DNA of 64,000 nt from Micromonospora polyrhachis (GTDB lineage Bacteria; Actinomycetota; Actinomycetes; Mycobacteriales; Micromonosporaceae). Below are positions 26,751 to 37,401 of the stretch, one piece after another. The stretch's first letter is position 1; each line of letters starts with the position of its first letter. The notes below the pieces were generated by a model. The model did no database searches. It saw only the letters and a program-made list of their open reading frames with translations, and was not told the DNA's origin. The stretch spans positions 2,627,176 to 2,691,175 of the forward strand of contig NZ_JACHJW010000001.1 in NCBI RefSeq assembly GCF_014203835.1. Direction: 5' to 3'. Made by a program: the position numbers and the translations under genes.

Positions 26751-29212
26751 TTCACCGCTCCATCTTTCGTCTGCTGCGCGGGCAGCGACACTGCCCCGAC
26801 GGAGAGCCGGACGACCGCGCCGGACGCCGCCCCGAGGCTGCGTCGCACAGTCGAACCGGGCGAGTTGGTCGGCAGCCAGACCACTCCGTCCGGCATTTCC
26901 GTGATCAGCGCCGGCAGCGTCACCGCGCCCCGGTCGGTGCCGACCGTGACCGCCGCGCCGTCCTCGACACCCAGATCCTGGGCCGTGCCCTTACTGATCC
27001 GGACCACCGCCGGTCGGGCGGTGCCGGCCAGGTACGGATCGCCCGCGATCAGCGTGCCCTCGTCGATCAGCTGGTGCCAGGTGGCGAGCACGGCCTGTTC
27101 CGCGGCAACGACCGCCGGCGTGCCGGGGGCCACGATCGGCGGGCCCGGCCGGTCCGACCGGCTCGCCGGCAGCGAGCCCAGCTCGCGGCGAATGCCGTTG
27201 ACGTCGCCGATGCCCAGGCTGACCCCGAGCTGAGCGGCGATGGCATCGAGCACCCGACCGTCGGTCATCGCCGACGACTGCAGCACCGCCTCGAAGGTCC
27301 GCAGGCGGCCCTCCCAGTCGAGGAAACTGCCGGCCTTCTCCACCACCGGAGCGACGGGCAGCACCACGTCGGCCCGACGGGTGACGGCGCTGGTCCGCAA
27401 CTCCAGGCTCACCAGGAACGGCACCGCGTCCAGTGCCTGCTCGGCAAGGCGCGGGTCGGCCAGATCACCCGGGTCGACCCCGGCCACCACCAGTGCCCCG
27501 AGCCGACCGTCGGCGGCCGCCGCGAGGATCTGGTCGGTGTCCCGGCCGACGTGGCTGGGCAGCACGCCCGCCGCCAGGTCCCACGCCTCGGCCAGCTCGG
27601 CCCGGGCAGCGGGATCGTTGACCAGCCGTCCGCCGGGCAGCAGGTTGGGCAGGCAGCCGGCGTCCACCGCGCCTCGGTCCCCAGCGCGCCGCGGCACCCA
27701 GGCCAGCTTCGCCCCGGTACGCCGGGCGGCCTCCGCCGCCGCGGAGAGCCCACCGGGGACGGTGGCCAGCCGCTCGCCGACGATCAGGATCGCTCCCGGG
27801 GTGGCCAGCGCCTCGGCGACGGTCGGGTGGGTGGCCAGCACCTCGGCCTCCTCGCCGGGTACGACCCGGGCGAGCTTGGCGCCGAGCTTCTCCAGGCCCC
27901 GGCTGGCGAACGGCGCCAGCGCGAAGACCTTCAGGCCCTTGTTGTGGTACGCCTTGCGCAGCCGCAGGAAGAGGATCGGGCACTCCTCCTCCGGCTCCAG
28001 CCCGGCGATCACCACGGCCGGGGCCCGCTCGATGTCGGCGTACGTCACATCGGTGGCCCGGACCACGTTGCTGGCCAGGAACTCCGTCTCCTCGACCGAC
28101 AGCGGCCGGGCCCGGAAGTCGATGTCGTTCGTGCCGAGCGCCACCCGGGCGAACTTCGCGTACGCGTAGGCGTCCTCGACGGTCAGCCGGCCGCCGGTCA
28201 GCACCCCGACCCCGGACTCGTCACGGGCCTGGCGCAGCCCCTCCGCAGCCACGGAGAGGGCCTCGCTCCACGAAGCCTCCCGCAGCTCACCGGTGCGGGC
28301 GTCCCGGACCAGCGGGTTGACCAGACGCTCGTTGGCGGTGGCGTAGCGGAAGCCCCACCGGCCCTTGTCGCAGTTCCACTCCTCGTTCACCGCCGGGTCG
28401 TCGCCGGCCAGCCGGCGCATGACCTTGTTGCGCCGGTGGTCGGTACGCATCGCGCAACCGGCCGAGCAGTGCTCGCAGACGCTCGGCGTGGAGACCAGGT
28501 CGAACGGGCGGGCCCGGAACCGGTACTGCGCCCCGGTCAGCGCGCCGACCGGGCAGATCTGCACCGTGTTGCCGGAGAAGTACGAGTTGAACGGGACATC
28601 CCCCGGGTCGCCCTCTTCGCCGCCGTATTCCTCGTCCCGATAGATGTTGATCTGCTCCCCGGAGGAGCGGCCCATCAGGTCGATGAACTTGTCACCGGCG
28701 ATCTCCTCGGAGAACCGGGTGCACCGCTGGCAGAGCACGCACCGCTCCCGGTCCAGCAGCACCTGGCTGGAGATGTTGAGCGGCTTCTCGTACTCCCGCT
28801 TGTGCTCGTGGAAGCGCGACTCGGCACGGCCGGTGGACATCGCCTGGTTCTGCAGCGGGCACTCGCCACCCTTGTCACACATCGGGCAGTCGAGCGGGTG
28901 GTTGATCAGCAGCAGCTCCATCACGCCGGCCTGGGCCTTCTTGGCCACCTCCGACGTCAGCTGGGTACGGACCACCATGCCCTCGGCCACGGTCTGCGTG
29001 CAGGAGGCCACCGGCTTGCGCTGTCCCTCGACCTCCACCAGGCACTGCCGGCAGGCACCGGCCGGGGCCAGCAGCGGGTGGTCACAGAACCGCGGGATCT
29101 CGGTGCCCATCTTCTCGGCGACCCGGATCAGCAGCTCGCCCTTGGGCGCGGTCACCTCGACACCGTCGATGGTCAGCGTGACCGTGTCCGTGTTCTTGGC
29201 TACCTCGGTCAT
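26747..29212 (-). CDS. nuoG: NADH-quinone oxidoreductase subunit G
   Basis: 821 aa. The N-terminal 2Fe-2S domain has [19 protein letters not shown], then [17 protein letters not shown] and two further cluster sites, [10 protein letters not shown] and CEHCSAGC. The remainder is a molybdopterin-oxidoreductase-like domain that in complex I has no molybdenum. It belongs to the peripheral electron-transfer arm. A 115-base gap with two copies of a dispersed repeat separates it from nuoF. Confidence 0.95.
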   Translation of the reverse strand: MTEVAKNTDTVTLTIDGVEVTAPKGELLIRVAEKMGTEIPRFCDHPLLAPAGACRQCLVEVEGQRKPVASCTQTVAEGMVVRTQLTSEVAKKAQAGVMELLLINHPLDCPMCDKGGECPLQNQAMSTGRAESRFHEHKREYEKPLNISSQVLLDRERCVLCQRCTRFSEEIAGDKFIDLMGRSSGEQINIYRDEEYGGEEGDPGDVPFNSYFSGNTVQICPVGALTGAQYRFRARPFDLVSTPSVCEHCSAGCAMRTDHRRNKVMRRLAGDDPAVNEEWNCDKGRWGFRYATANERLVNPLVRDARTGELREASWSEALSVAAEGLRQARDESGVGVLTGGRLTVEDAYAYAKFARVALGTNDIDFRARPLSVEETEFLASNVVRATDVTYADIERAPAVVIAGLEPEEECPILFLRLRKAYHNKGLKVFALAPFASRGLEKLGAKLARVVPGEEAEVLATHPTVAEALATPGAILIVGERLATVPGGLSAAAEAARRTGAKLAWVPRRAGDRGAVDAGCLPNLLPGGRLVNDPAARAELAEAWDLAAGVLPSHVGRDTDQILAAAADGRLGALVVAGVDPGDLADPRLAEQALDAVPFLVSLELRTSAVTRRADVVLPVAPVVEKAGSFLDWEGRLRTFEAVLQSSAMTDGRVLDAIAAQLGVSLGIGDVNGIRRELGSLPASRSDRPGPPIVAPGTPAVVAAEQAVLATWHQLIDEGTLIAGDPYLAGTARPAVVRISKGTAQDLGVEDGAAVTVGTDRGAVTLPALITEMPDGVVWLPTNSPGSTVRRSLGAASGAVVRLSVGAVSLPAQQTKDGAVK

Positions 29213-29231
29213 TCTGCCGGCCTTTCACTCG

Positions 29232-29327
29232 CGACTGCGGGGCTCGCTCCGCTCACTCCTCGCGCTCGCAGCGCAAGCCCCCCGCTCACGACTGCGGGGC
29301 TCGCTCCGCTCACTCCTCGCGCTCGCA
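29232..29327. repeat. Dispersed repeat, two copies between nuoF and nuoG
   Basis: Two 39-base copies (29232-29270 and 29289-29327) of a unit starting CGACTGCGGGGCTCGCTCCG and ending in CTCGCGCTCGCA, 57 bases apart. The second copy ends on the base before the nuoF stop codon (29328-29330). The same unit recurs five times between paaC and paaD (43909-44190), and a decayed fragment lies between nuoC and nuoD near 32842. Confidence 0.92.
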
Positions 29328-30644
29328 TCAGTGCGCTCCAACCAGCTGCTTGGCGGACAGCTTCGGTGCCTTACGTCCCTCGATGTAGTCGAGGTAGTCC
29401 TGCTTGAAGTACTTCAACGAGGAGGTCACCGAACTGGTGGCACCGTCACCCAAACCGCAGAACGCGCGGCCGAGGACGTTGTCGCAGGTGTCCAGCAGGG
29501 TGTCCAGGTCCTCGTGGGTGCCCTGACCGGAGAGGATGCGCCGGTAGACCCGGACCATCCAGTAGTTGCCCTCGCGGCACGGGGTGCACTTGCCGCACGA
29601 CTCGTGGTGGTAGAACTCCATCCACCGGTAGGTCGCGTAGACCGGACAGTCCTGGTCGGAGAAGATCTGCGTGGCCGTGGTGCCGAGGATGGACCCGGCT
29701 GCCGCGACCCCCTCGAAGTCGAGCGGCACGTCCAGGTGCTCGGCGGTGAGCAGTGGAGTCGACGACCCACCCGGGGTCCAGAACCGCAGGTTGTGGCCCG
29801 GTTGCATCCCGCCGGCCAGCTCGATCAGCTCCCGCAGCGTGATGCCGAGGCCGCACTCGTACTGGCCAGGGTTGGCGATCCGGCCGGAGAGGGAGTAGAT
29901 CATCGGGCCAGCGGACTTCTCCGTACCCATGCTCTTCCACCAGTCGGCCCCGCCGAGCACGATGTACGGCACGCTGGAGATGGTGCCGACATTGTTGACC
30001 ACGGTCGGGCTGGCGTAGAGGCCGTGCGTTGCCGGGAACGGTGGGCGCAGCCGGGGCTGGCCCCGGAACCCCTCCAGCGAGTCCAGCAGCGCGGTCTCCT
30101 CACCGCAGATGTACGCCCCGGCACCGCTGTGCACCACCAGGTCCAGGTCGAAGCCGGACCCGAGGATGTCCTTGCCGAGGTAGCCCTTGGCGTACGCCTC
30201 GTTGACCGCGTTGCGCAGCCGCCGGGCGGCGTGTACCGCCTCGCCGCGGATGTAGATGAAGGCCCGGTTGGCCCGGATCGCGTACGAGGCGATGATCACG
30301 CCTTCGACCAGCGAGTGCGGGTCGTGCGTCATCAGCGGCAGGTCCTTGCAGGTGCCCGGCTCGCCCTCGTCGGCGTTGACCACCAGGTAGTGCGGCTTGC
30401 CGTCGCCCTGCGGGATGAAGCCCCACTTCAGGCCGGTCGGGAAGCCGGCTCCACCCCGGCCGCGCAGGCCGGAGTCCTTGATCAACTGGATCAGGTCGTC
30501 CGGGTGCACGGCGATCGCCTTGCGCAGCGCCGCATACCCGTCGAGCTGCTCGTACGTCTCCAGCTGCCAGGCGTTCGGGGACAGCCAGCGCTTGGTGAGC
30601 ACCGGGGTCAGCTTGGCCAGCGTCTCCGCCCGAGGCGTCGTCAC
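29328..30644 (-). CDS. nuoF: NADH-quinone oxidoreductase subunit F
   Basis: 438 aa, the NADH- and FMN-binding subunit. Motifs are GRGGAGFPTGLKWGF (NADH/FMN), GAGAYICGEETALLDSLEG and ESCGKCTPCREG, which holds a 4Fe-4S cluster with a later Cys. It overlaps nuoE by four bases. Confidence 0.95.
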   Translation of the reverse strand: MTTPRAETLAKLTPVLTKRWLSPNAWQLETYEQLDGYAALRKAIAVHPDDLIQLIKDSGLRGRGGAGFPTGLKWGFIPQGDGKPHYLVVNADEGEPGTCKDLPLMTHDPHSLVEGVIIASYAIRANRAFIYIRGEAVHAARRLRNAVNEAYAKGYLGKDILGSGFDLDLVVHSGAGAYICGEETALLDSLEGFRGQPRLRPPFPATHGLYASPTVVNNVGTISSVPYIVLGGADWWKSMGTEKSAGPMIYSLSGRIANPGQYECGLGITLRELIELAGGMQPGHNLRFWTPGGSSTPLLTAEHLDVPLDFEGVAAAGSILGTTATQIFSDQDCPVYATYRWMEFYHHESCGKCTPCREGNYWMVRVYRRILSGQGTHEDLDTLLDTCDNVLGRAFCGLGDGATSSVTSSLKYFKQDYLDYIEGRKAPKLSAKQLVGAH

Positions 30645-31504
30645 TTCTGGGCCTCCTTCAACGACCGCTCCTGCTCGACCGCACTGTCGCCCGCCGGCTT
30701 GGCGTCACTGGCCGGGCGGTTCGCGGCCACGCCGGCGGCCTCCGCCTTCCTGGCCTCCCCCGAGGCGGGCGCGGTCGCCGGGGTGGCCGGCTCCGCGTCC
30801 TTGCGCCGAAGCGGGGTCTCCGGGTCGAATCCGGCGACTGCGATGCCGTGCTGCTGCGCCAGCCGGAGGCCGCGCAGCGTCGGATCACCGGCCGGTCCGT
30901 CGGCGACCGCACCCTCCCGGGTGTCGGCGAAGCCGGCGAGCTGGAGTGCCATCTCCTTCAGGGTGCAGAGCCGGGCACCCCGGGTCGGCATCGGCCGGCC
31001 ACCGGCGCGCAGCTCGTCGACCACGCCCTGCGCAGTGTCCGGGTCGACTCCGTCGAAGAAGTCGTAGTTGACCGTCATCACCGGGCCGTAGTCACAGGCG
31101 GCCAGGCACTCGGCGTGCTCCAGCGTGATCTTCCCGTCGGCGGTGGTCTCCTCGTGCCCGACGCCCAGGTGTTCGGCGAGGGCGTCGTAGACCTCCTGCC
31201 CGCCGAGCACGTTGCACATCGTGTTGGTGCAGACGCTGACCAGGTAGTCACCGGTCGGCCGACGCTTGTACATGGTGTAGAAGGTGGCCACCGCGCCGAC
31301 CTGGGCCTTGTTGAGGCCGAGTTGCTCGGCACAGAACTCGACCCCGGCGGGCGAGACGTAGCCTTCCTCCGACTGCACCAGGTGCAGCATCGGCAGCAAC
31401 GCCGACCGCGACCGGTCGGCCGGGTATCGGGCAATGATCTCCTTTGCCCGGTCGTACGTCTCCTGGCTGAACACAAAACGCTCGCTTTCCGCGCCCACGC
31501 TCAT
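30641..31504 (-). CDS. nuoE: NADH-quinone oxidoreductase subunit E
   Basis: 287 aa. The thioredoxin-like 2Fe-2S domain (residues about 10-170) has the cluster cysteines in VCTNTMC and [10 protein letters not shown]. The C-terminal ~60 residues are Ala/Glu/Pro-rich and look disordered ([19 protein letters not shown]); this tail is longer than in most NuoE. It overlaps nuoD and nuoF by four bases each. Confidence 0.95.
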   Translation of the reverse strand: MSVGAESERFVFSQETYDRAKEIIARYPADRSRSALLPMLHLVQSEEGYVSPAGVEFCAEQLGLNKAQVGAVATFYTMYKRRPTGDYLVSVCTNTMCNVLGGQEVYDALAEHLGVGHEETTADGKITLEHAECLAACDYGPVMTVNYDFFDGVDPDTAQGVVDELRAGGRPMPTRGARLCTLKEMALQLAGFADTREGAVADGPAGDPTLRGLRLAQQHGIAVAGFDPETPLRRKDAEPATPATAPASGEARKAEAAGVAANRPASDAKPAGDSAVEQERSLKEAQK

Positions 31505-32826
31505 CGGTCACACCCGCCCATCACCGGGTCCAGTGAAGCTCCGCCGGCGATCACGTCGGCCAGCAGCGCACCTTCGGCCATCGCTGGCACCGCCTGCAGG
31601 TTGATGAAACTGGGCTCGCGGTAGTGCACCCGGTAGGGACGCGTCCCGCCATCGGAGACCGCGTGCACGCCCAACTCGCCGCGCGGGGCCTCGATGCCGA
31701 CGTAGACCTGGCCGGGCGGCACCCGGAAGCCCTCGGTGACCAGTTTGAAGTGGTGGATCAGCGATTCCATCGACTGACCCATGATCTTGGCAACGTGCTC
31801 CAGCGAGTTGCCCATGCCGTCCACACCGATGGCCAGCTGCGCCGGCCAGGCGATCTTCTTGTCGGACACCATGATCCGGCCGGGCCGGAGCCGGTCGACC
31901 GCCTGCCGCACGATCTTCATCGACTCGCGCATCTCCGCCATCCGGACCAGGTAGCGGCCCCACACGTCGGAGGTGGTCGCGGTCGGCACGTCGAACTCGT
32001 AGTTCTCGTAGCCGCAGTACGGGTTGGTCTTGCGCAGGTCCCAGGCCAGGCCCGCCGAGCGCAGTACCGGGCCGGTGATGCCGAGCGAGAGGCATCCGGT
32101 CACGTCCAGCACCGCCACCCCCTGGGTGCGCTGCTGCCAGATGACCTGACCGCTGAGCATGTCCTCGTATTCCTTGAGCCGCTTCGGCAGGTAGTCGAGG
32201 AACTCGTCGATCTTCTTGATCGCCTCGTCGGGTACGTCCTGGGCGACGCCGCCCGGTCGGACGTACGCCATGTTCATCCGCAGCCCCGAGCAGAGCTCGA
32301 AGATGTCCAGGACGTACTCGCGCTCCCGGAAGCCGTACAGCATCATCGAGATCGCACCGAGCTCCATGCCGGTGGTGGCGATCCAGACCAGGTGCGAGGC
32401 GATCCGGTTGAGCTCCATCATCAGCACCCGGATGGTGGTGGCCCGCTCGGGAATCTCGTCGGTGATGCCGAGCAGCTTCTCGACCGCGAGCGCGTATCCC
32501 GTCTCGTTGAAGATCGGCGCCAGGTAGTCCATCCGCGTGACGAAGGTGGTGCCCTGCACCCAGTTGCGGTATTCGAGGTTCTTCTCGATACCGGTGTGCA
32601 GGTAGCCCACGACCGGCCGGCACTCCCGGACGGTCTCGCCTTCCAGCTCCATCACCAACCGCAGCACGCCGTGGGTCGACGGGTGCTGCGGACCCATGTT
32701 GACAACGATCCGCTCGTCGTTGATCGGGTCGACACCCGAAACGACGGTGTCCCAGTCACCGCCGGTGACGGTGAAGACCTTGCCTTCGGCGGTCTCGCGT
32801 TCCGTCGCGTAGCCAGGGGTGGTCAT
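31501..32826 (-). CDS. nuoD: NADH-quinone oxidoreductase subunit D
   Basis: 441 aa from ATG 32826 ([20 protein letters not shown]), preceded by GGAGGGATGAA; the frame runs to 32973 without family-like sequence. It is the 49-kDa quinone-site subunit with [22 protein letters not shown] and [15 protein letters not shown]. It overlaps nuoE by four bases and lies 103 bases downstream of nuoC. Confidence 0.95.
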   Translation of the reverse strand: MTTPGYATERETAEGKVFTVTGGDWDTVVSGVDPINDERIVVNMGPQHPSTHGVLRLVMELEGETVRECRPVVGYLHTGIEKNLEYRNWVQGTTFVTRMDYLAPIFNETGYALAVEKLLGITDEIPERATTIRVLMMELNRIASHLVWIATTGMELGAISMMLYGFREREYVLDIFELCSGLRMNMAYVRPGGVAQDVPDEAIKKIDEFLDYLPKRLKEYEDMLSGQVIWQQRTQGVAVLDVTGCLSLGITGPVLRSAGLAWDLRKTNPYCGYENYEFDVPTATTSDVWGRYLVRMAEMRESMKIVRQAVDRLRPGRIMVSDKKIAWPAQLAIGVDGMGNSLEHVAKIMGQSMESLIHHFKLVTEGFRVPPGQVYVGIEAPRGELGVHAVSDGGTRPYRVHYREPSFINLQAVPAMAEGALLADVIAGGASLDPVMGGCDR

Positions 32827-32929
32827 TTCATCCCTCCGATCAGGACTGCGGGGCTCACAAGTCCTGCGCGCATTCCGGCTCCGGCGCGGGCCACGTGGCC
32901 GGCCCCGAAACGGTCGATCCTCGCGCCGA

Positions 32930-33676
32930 TCATTGGTAGGACCTCCGGTGGTCTGGAGGGGGAATCTGGGCACCCTTGTACTCGACCGGGATACCGCCGA
33001 GCGGGTAGTCCTTGCGCTGCGGGTGCCCCTCCCAGTCGTCCGGCATGAGAATCCGGGTCAGACCGGGGTGGCCGTCGAAGACGACGCCGAACATGTCGTA
33101 CGCCTCCCGCTCCTGCCAGTCGGCCGTCGGGTAGACGGACGTGACGCTGGGCACGTGCGGGTCGGCCGTGGTCACCGCGACCTCCAGCCGTACCTGCCGC
33201 CGGTAGGTCATCGAGGTGAGGTGGTAGACGACGTGCAGCCGTCGCTCGTCGGAGCCGAGGTAGTCCACGCCGGAGACCGAGCTGCACAACTCGAAGCGCA
33301 GCGACTCGTCGTCACGCATGATCCGGCAGACTTCGAGGATCCTGTCCGGCCGGACGTGGATGGTCATCTCGCCCCGGTCGATGACCACCTTCTCGATGGC
33401 GTCGGCGAACCCGGGGTAGGCCTCCTCCAGCGCGTCGCGGACCTCGTCGAAGTAGCCGCCGTACGGCCGCGGGCTGTCGACCACCTCGACCGACCGGCGC
33501 TTCAGCCCACCGAAGCCGGAGGTGTCGCCGGTGCCCTGGATGCCGAACATGCCCCGACCGGCCGGGCTGGCCGGCGGGAACTCCGCAGGTGCCCCGCTGG
33601 TCGCGCCGACCGGCGGCGCGGCGACCGGTACGCCGCCGCCGGGCTGCTCACTGGGTGCGGGTGAGGGAGAGGTCAT
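32930..33676 (-). CDS. nuoC: NADH-quinone oxidoreductase subunit C
   Basis: 248 aa from ATG 33676 ([15 protein letters not shown]), which overlaps nuoB by four bases. The ~60-residue N-terminal extension is Pro/Gly/Ala-rich. The 30-kDa subunit core follows, with the signature [41 protein letters not shown]. It has no cofactors and helps join the peripheral arm. Confidence 0.95.
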   Translation of the reverse strand: MTSPSPAPSEQPGGGVPVAAPPVGATSGAPAEFPPASPAGRGMFGIQGTGDTSGFGGLKRRSVEVVDSPRPYGGYFDEVRDALEEAYPGFADAIEKVVIDRGEMTIHVRPDRILEVCRIMRDDESLRFELCSSVSGVDYLGSDERRLHVVYHLTSMTYRRQVRLEVAVTTADPHVPSVTSVYPTADWQEREAYDMFGVVFDGHPGLTRILMPDDWEGHPQRKDYPLGGIPVEYKGAQIPPPDHRRSYQ

Positions 33677-34347
33677 TTGCTGCCCCCGAGCTTCACGTGG
33701 TTCTGCGCCTTCATCCAGTTCTCGATGCGCAACTGCTCCTCGCGCCCCTCGCGGACCGCCTGCTCCCACTCCGCACGCCGAACCTTGTCGACCCGGTAGG
33801 AGGAGGGCATCGCGCCGGGCGCGACGACGGGCACGTCACCGCGCTCGCGGCGGGCTTCGAGCATCTTGCGGCCGTTGGGGCCGAGCGGCTGGGCCATCAC
33901 CTTCTCGCGCATCTTGAGGATGGCGTCGATCAGCATCTCTGGCCGAGGCGGGCAACCGGGAAGGTAGATGTCCACCGGCACGATGTGGTCCACGCCCTGC
34001 ACGATGGCGTAGTTGTTGAACATGCCGCCGGACGACGCGCAGACGCCCATCGAGATGACCGAACGTGGCTCGGGCATCTGGTCGTAGATCTGGCGCACGA
34101 CCGGGGCCATCTTCTGGCTCACCCGACCGGCGACGATCATCAGGTCGGCCTGGCGGGGCGAGGCGCGGAACACCTCCATGCCCCACCGGCCCAGGTCGTA
34201 GTGCGGGGTGCCGGCGGCCATCATCTCGATCGCGCAGCAGGCGAGACCGAAGGTCGCACCCCAGAACGACGACTTACGTGCCCAGTTGGAGAGCTTCTCG
34301 ACCGAGGTGAGCAGGATGCCGCTCGGCAGCTTCTCTTCGATACCCAT
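33673..34347 (-). CDS. nuoB: NADH-quinone oxidoreductase subunit B
   Basis: 224 aa with the N2 4Fe-4S ligands: the double Cys in [11 protein letters not shown], Cys in [15 protein letters not shown] and Cys in [10 protein letters not shown]. It passes electrons to quinone. It starts nine bases after nuoA and overlaps nuoC. Confidence 0.95.
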   Translation of the reverse strand: MGIEEKLPSGILLTSVEKLSNWARKSSFWGATFGLACCAIEMMAAGTPHYDLGRWGMEVFRASPRQADLMIVAGRVSQKMAPVVRQIYDQMPEPRSVISMGVCASSGGMFNNYAIVQGVDHIVPVDIYLPGCPPRPEMLIDAILKMREKVMAQPLGPNGRKMLEARRERGDVPVVAPGAMPSSYRVDKVRRAEWEQAVREGREEQLRIENWMKAQNHVKLGGSK

Positions 34348-34356
34348 GACGAAACC

Positions 34357-34722
34357 TCAGTCCCAGTCCAGCCCGCCACGCCGCCACACGTAGGCGTACG
34401 CGATGAACACCGTGACGATGAACAGCACCATCTCGACGAACCCGAAGAGGGCGAGCGCGTCGAACGACACGGCCCACGGGTAGAGGAAGATGATCTCGAT
34501 GTCGAAGACGATGAAGAGCATGGCCGTCAGGTAGAACTTGATCGGGAACCGACTGCCGCCAATCGGCGTCGGCGACGGCTCGATCCCGCACTCGTACGCT
34601 GCGAGCTTGGCCCGGTTGGCCCGTTTGGGGCCAACGATGGGCGCGATCGCCACGGAAAAGAGTGCGAAGAGTGCGCCCAGGATCAACAGACCCACAATGG
34701 GCACCCACATGGAGAGTGACAT
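34357..34722 (-). CDS. nuoA: NADH-quinone oxidoreductase subunit A, first gene of the nuo operon
   Basis: 121 aa with three membrane helices and the conserved YECGIEPSPTPIGG...FPIKFYLTAMLFIVFDIEIIFLYPW core. GGAGGAG stands directly before the ATG at 34722. It heads a 14-gene operon (34722 to 18538, A to N in standard order). The operon promoter should lie in 34723-34833. Confidence 0.95.
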   Translation of the reverse strand: MSLSMWVPIVGLLILGALFALFSVAIAPIVGPKRANRAKLAAYECGIEPSPTPIGGSRFPIKFYLTAMLFIVFDIEIIFLYPWAVSFDALALFGFVEMVLFIVTVFIAYAYVWRRGGLDWD

Positions 34723-34833
34723 CTCCTCCTGCCGTCCTTTCCTGTCCGGCCGACCGCCAGTCCAACGTATTCACTTCTTCGCCGACGCCTCAAAGAAGGT
34801 GCCGCGAGTCACACAGAGTGCTCGGATGACCAC

Positions 34834-36111
34834 TCAGACACTGGGTGCCACCCTGGTCATCGCGTTGATGATCCGGTCCATCGCGTCACCGCCGCGTGGG
34901 TCGGTCAGGTTGGCCAGCAGCTTGAGGACGAACCGCATCAGCAACGGATGCGGCATGCCGTGCTTGGTGGCGATCCGCATGATCTGCGGATTGCCGATGA
35001 GCTTCACGAAGACCCCGCCCAGACGGTAGTAGCCGCCATAGCGGGACTTCAGCTCGGTCGGGTAGTGCGCCAGCGCCCGCTCGCGCTCCACCCCGGCAGG
35101 CCGGGCCAACGCCTGCACCGCCACCTCGGCGGCCAGCTCGCCCGACTCCATGGCGTAGGCGATGCCCTCGCCGTTGAACGGGTTGACCATGCCGCCGGAG
35201 TCACCGACCAGCATCACCCCACGGGTGTAGTGCGGCACCCGGTTGAAGCCCATCGGCAACGCCGCACCGAGGATAGGTCCGTCGGCGTTGGCGTCGTCGT
35301 TCAGCCCCCAGTCGTCCGGCGTGTTGGCCAGCCAGTCGGTGAGCAGTCGCCGGTAGTTGGTCTTGCCGAAGGCCGACGAGGAGTTGAGCACGCCGAGCCC
35401 CGCGTTGACCCGACCGTCGCCCATGCCGAAGATCCAGCCGTAGCCGGGCAGCAACTTGTCGCCGCCCTCCCGACTGCGCAACTCCAGCCAGGACTCCAGG
35501 TACCTGTCGTCATGGCGGGCCGGCGAGCGGTAGTAGCGGCGAACCGCCACACCGATCGGCCGATCCTCGCGCTTGGCCAGACCGAGGGCGAGCGGGAACC
35601 GGCCGGATACGCCGTCGGCGGCCACCATGAGCGGCGCGTGGAAGGTCGTCAGCTCCTTGCCGGGGCCGACCTCGGCGGCGACACCGATCGCCCGGCCGGT
35701 GGCATCGAGCACCGGACCGGTGACGTTCACTCCGGTACGCAGTTCCGCGCCGGCCGCGACCGCGCGCTTGGCGACCAGGTCGTCGAAGTCGAGCCGGGTA
35801 CGGACCAGACCGTAGTTGGGGAAGCTGGCCAGCTCGGGCCAGTCGAGTTCGAGGCGCACGCCGCCACCGATCACCCGCAGGCCCTTGTTGTGCAGCCAGC
35901 CGGCCTCGGGCGAGGTGTCGACCCCGAGCTTGATGAGTTGCTTGACGGCGCGTGGGGTGAGGCCGTCGCCGCACACCTTCTCGCGTGGGAATTCGGTCTT
36001 CTCCAGCAGCAGGACCCGGAGCCCGTGCTGGGCAAGGTGGTAGGCGGTGGCGGAGCCACCAGGCCCAGCGCCAACGACGATGACGTCCGCGTCGTTCTCG
36101 ACTGTCGTCAT
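34834..36111 (-). CDS. Geranylgeranyl-reductase-family flavoprotein, probable menaquinone reductase
   Basis: 425 aa from ATG 36111 (MTTVENDADVIVVGAGPGG), preceded by GGAGGCGCAG; the frame extends 12 codons upstream. FAD-binding GAGPGGSATAYHLA, the family motif CGDGLTPRAV, and LVGDSGGMVNPFNGEGIAYAMESG are present. In mycobacteria the related MenJ saturates one isoprene of the menaquinone side chain. The location between nuo and menG supports that role over lipid biosynthesis, but this is inference. A TTAGGTGACCCTAA sequence lies about 85 bases upstream. Confidence 0.88.
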   Translation of the reverse strand: MTTVENDADVIVVGAGPGGSATAYHLAQHGLRVLLLEKTEFPREKVCGDGLTPRAVKQLIKLGVDTSPEAGWLHNKGLRVIGGGVRLELDWPELASFPNYGLVRTRLDFDDLVAKRAVAAGAELRTGVNVTGPVLDATGRAIGVAAEVGPGKELTTFHAPLMVAADGVSGRFPLALGLAKREDRPIGVAVRRYYRSPARHDDRYLESWLELRSREGGDKLLPGYGWIFGMGDGRVNAGLGVLNSSSAFGKTNYRRLLTDWLANTPDDWGLNDDANADGPILGAALPMGFNRVPHYTRGVMLVGDSGGMVNPFNGEGIAYAMESGELAAEVAVQALARPAGVERERALAHYPTELKSRYGGYYRLGGVFVKLIGNPQIMRIATKHGMPHPLLMRFVLKLLANLTDPRGGDAMDRIINAMTRVAPSV

Positions 36112-36193
36112 CTGCGCCTCCCTCCGTACGCTCGTGAAATGCTTCACAAGCTAGGTTCGGGAGGAGTCTAGAACCGCGAGAAGGCCAGCGCCT

Positions 36194-36212
36194 GGTTAGG
36201 TGACCCTAACTA
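36194..36212. promoter_or_regulatory. Possible iron-box-like palindrome upstream of the flavoprotein gene
   Basis: GGTTAGGTGACCCTAACTA contains TTAGG and CCTAA half-sites around TGAC. It resembles the operator of DtxR/IdeR/DmdR iron regulators (TTAGGTTAGGCTAACCTAA-like) but is shorter. The match is partial, so the call is weak. Confidence 0.25.
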
Positions 36213-36264
36213 GTAGAGGTAGAAGCGCTGGAACCCCTCGACGGTGCGGAGAAGGCGACCGAAG

Positions 36265-36459
36265 TCACTCCGGATCAGAGGAAAACAGGAACCCGTCGGG
36301 CAGTTGATCACGCAGTGCGCCGCCGGCGGCCCGATCGAGAGCGGCCAGCACATCGGCGACGATCTGTTGCGCGCCCGCCGAATCCGGCCCGGCCAGCGCG
36401 CGGATCTGGGCGATCAGCTCGGCCGCGTCCGTGTCGTCAAGCTGTTCTGCCCCGGTCAT
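36265..36459 (-). CDS. Small hypothetical protein, 64 aa
   Basis: Acidic, Ala-rich, helix-forming sequence (LIAQIRALAGPDSAGAQQIVADVLAALDRAAGG) ending in FLFSSDPE, with no membrane segment. Reading-frame composition looks like a genuine small gene, but I do not recognise a family. It lies between menG and the reductase on the same strand, with only a weak ribosome site. Confidence 0.5.
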   Translation of the reverse strand: MTGAEQLDDTDAAELIAQIRALAGPDSAGAQQIVADVLAALDRAAGGALRDQLPDGFLFSSDPE

Positions 36460-36540
36460 GCCGGCAGCCTATCTGGGCGAACAGCCCGAAACGCCCAAAA
36501 TCAGCTAAGTCGCCGACAAAGCACTCAGACTCACTTGAAC

Positions 36541-36632
36541 CAATCGCCCAGGGCGGGCCCACGTTGCCCAGCCGGGCCCAATCGCCCAGAACGGGCCCGC
36601 GTTGCCCAGCCGGGCCCACGTTGCCCGCCCGG
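36541..36632. repeat. 38-bp tandem repeat between menG and the small gene
   Basis: Two adjacent 38-base copies (36541-36578 and 36579-36616) begin CAATCGCCCAG and end GCCCAGCCGGGCC; a partial third follows. The units are rich in GGGCCC and TGGGC motifs and could fold. The array ends about 15 bases before the menG stop. Confidence 0.85.
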
Positions 36633-36646
36633 AAACCAATCGCCGG

Positions 36647-37357
36647 TCAGTCGCGCACCGCGCGGTGCAGCGCCGCGATCCCGCCGGTCAGGTTGCGCCA
36701 CGCCACCCGGGACCAACCCGACCGGCCGATCCGCGCCGCCAGCCCGGCCTGGTCCGGCCAGGCCTGGATCGACTCCGCCAGATAGACGTACGCGTCGGGG
36801 TTACTGGAGACCGTCCGCGCCACCGACGGCAGGGACCGCATCAGGTACGACAGATAGACCGTACGGAAGGCGGCATTGGTCGGGGTACTGAACTCGCACA
36901 CCACCAGCCGGCCGCCCGGCCGGGTGACCCGGGCCATCTCCCGCAGCGCCGCCTCGGGGTCGGGGATGTTGCGCAGGGCGAAGGAGATGGTCACCGCGTC
37001 GAAGGTCTCGTCGGGGAACGGCAGCCGCAACGCGTCCCCCGCCAGCAGGGGCACGGCGGGGCGGGTCTGCTTGCCGGTCCGCAACATGCCCTGGGAAAGG
37101 TCGGCACCCACCGCGTACGCCCCGGACTGGGCCAGTTCCTCGGTGGAGACGCCGGTACCGGCCCCCACGTCGAGCACCCGCTCCCCCGGCAGCAGCCCGA
37201 GGGCGGCTCGGGTCGCCCGGCGCCAGCCCCGGTCCTGCCCGAACGACAGCACGGTGTTGGTCAGGTCGTATCTCGCCGCCACGCCGTCGAACATCGCGGC
37301 GACCTCGTGTGGCTGCTTGTCCAGGCTGGCGCGCTGTCCGCGCGAAGTACGGCTCAC
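36647..37357 (-). CDS. menG: Demethylmenaquinone methyltransferase
   Basis: 236 aa UbiE/MenG family enzyme. It has [24 protein letters not shown] at the N-terminus, the SAM site [15 protein letters not shown], and [32 protein letters not shown]. It adds the C-2 methyl group in the last step of menaquinone synthesis. Both futalosine and classical pathways use this step, so it fits with mqnA and mqnC in the window. Confidence 0.93.
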   Translation of the reverse strand: MSRTSRGQRASLDKQPHEVAAMFDGVAARYDLTNTVLSFGQDRGWRRATRAALGLLPGERVLDVGAGTGVSTEELAQSGAYAVGADLSQGMLRTGKQTRPAVPLLAGDALRLPFPDETFDAVTISFALRNIPDPEAALREMARVTRPGGRLVVCEFSTPTNAAFRTVYLSYLMRSLPSVARTVSSNPDAYVYLAESIQAWPDQAGLAARIGRSGWSRVAWRNLTGGIAALHRAVRD

Positions 37358-37401
37358 GCCGTCCTACTCTGCCAGCCTGGACTCGCCCCGCCGCCGAAGG
37401 G

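Noticed and set aside
28644-31067. 807-codon plus-strand frame across nuoG, nuoF and nuoE
   Set aside because: Antisense to three certain genes; it also reads through the dispersed repeats, giving SRLRGSLRSLLAL-type artefacts.
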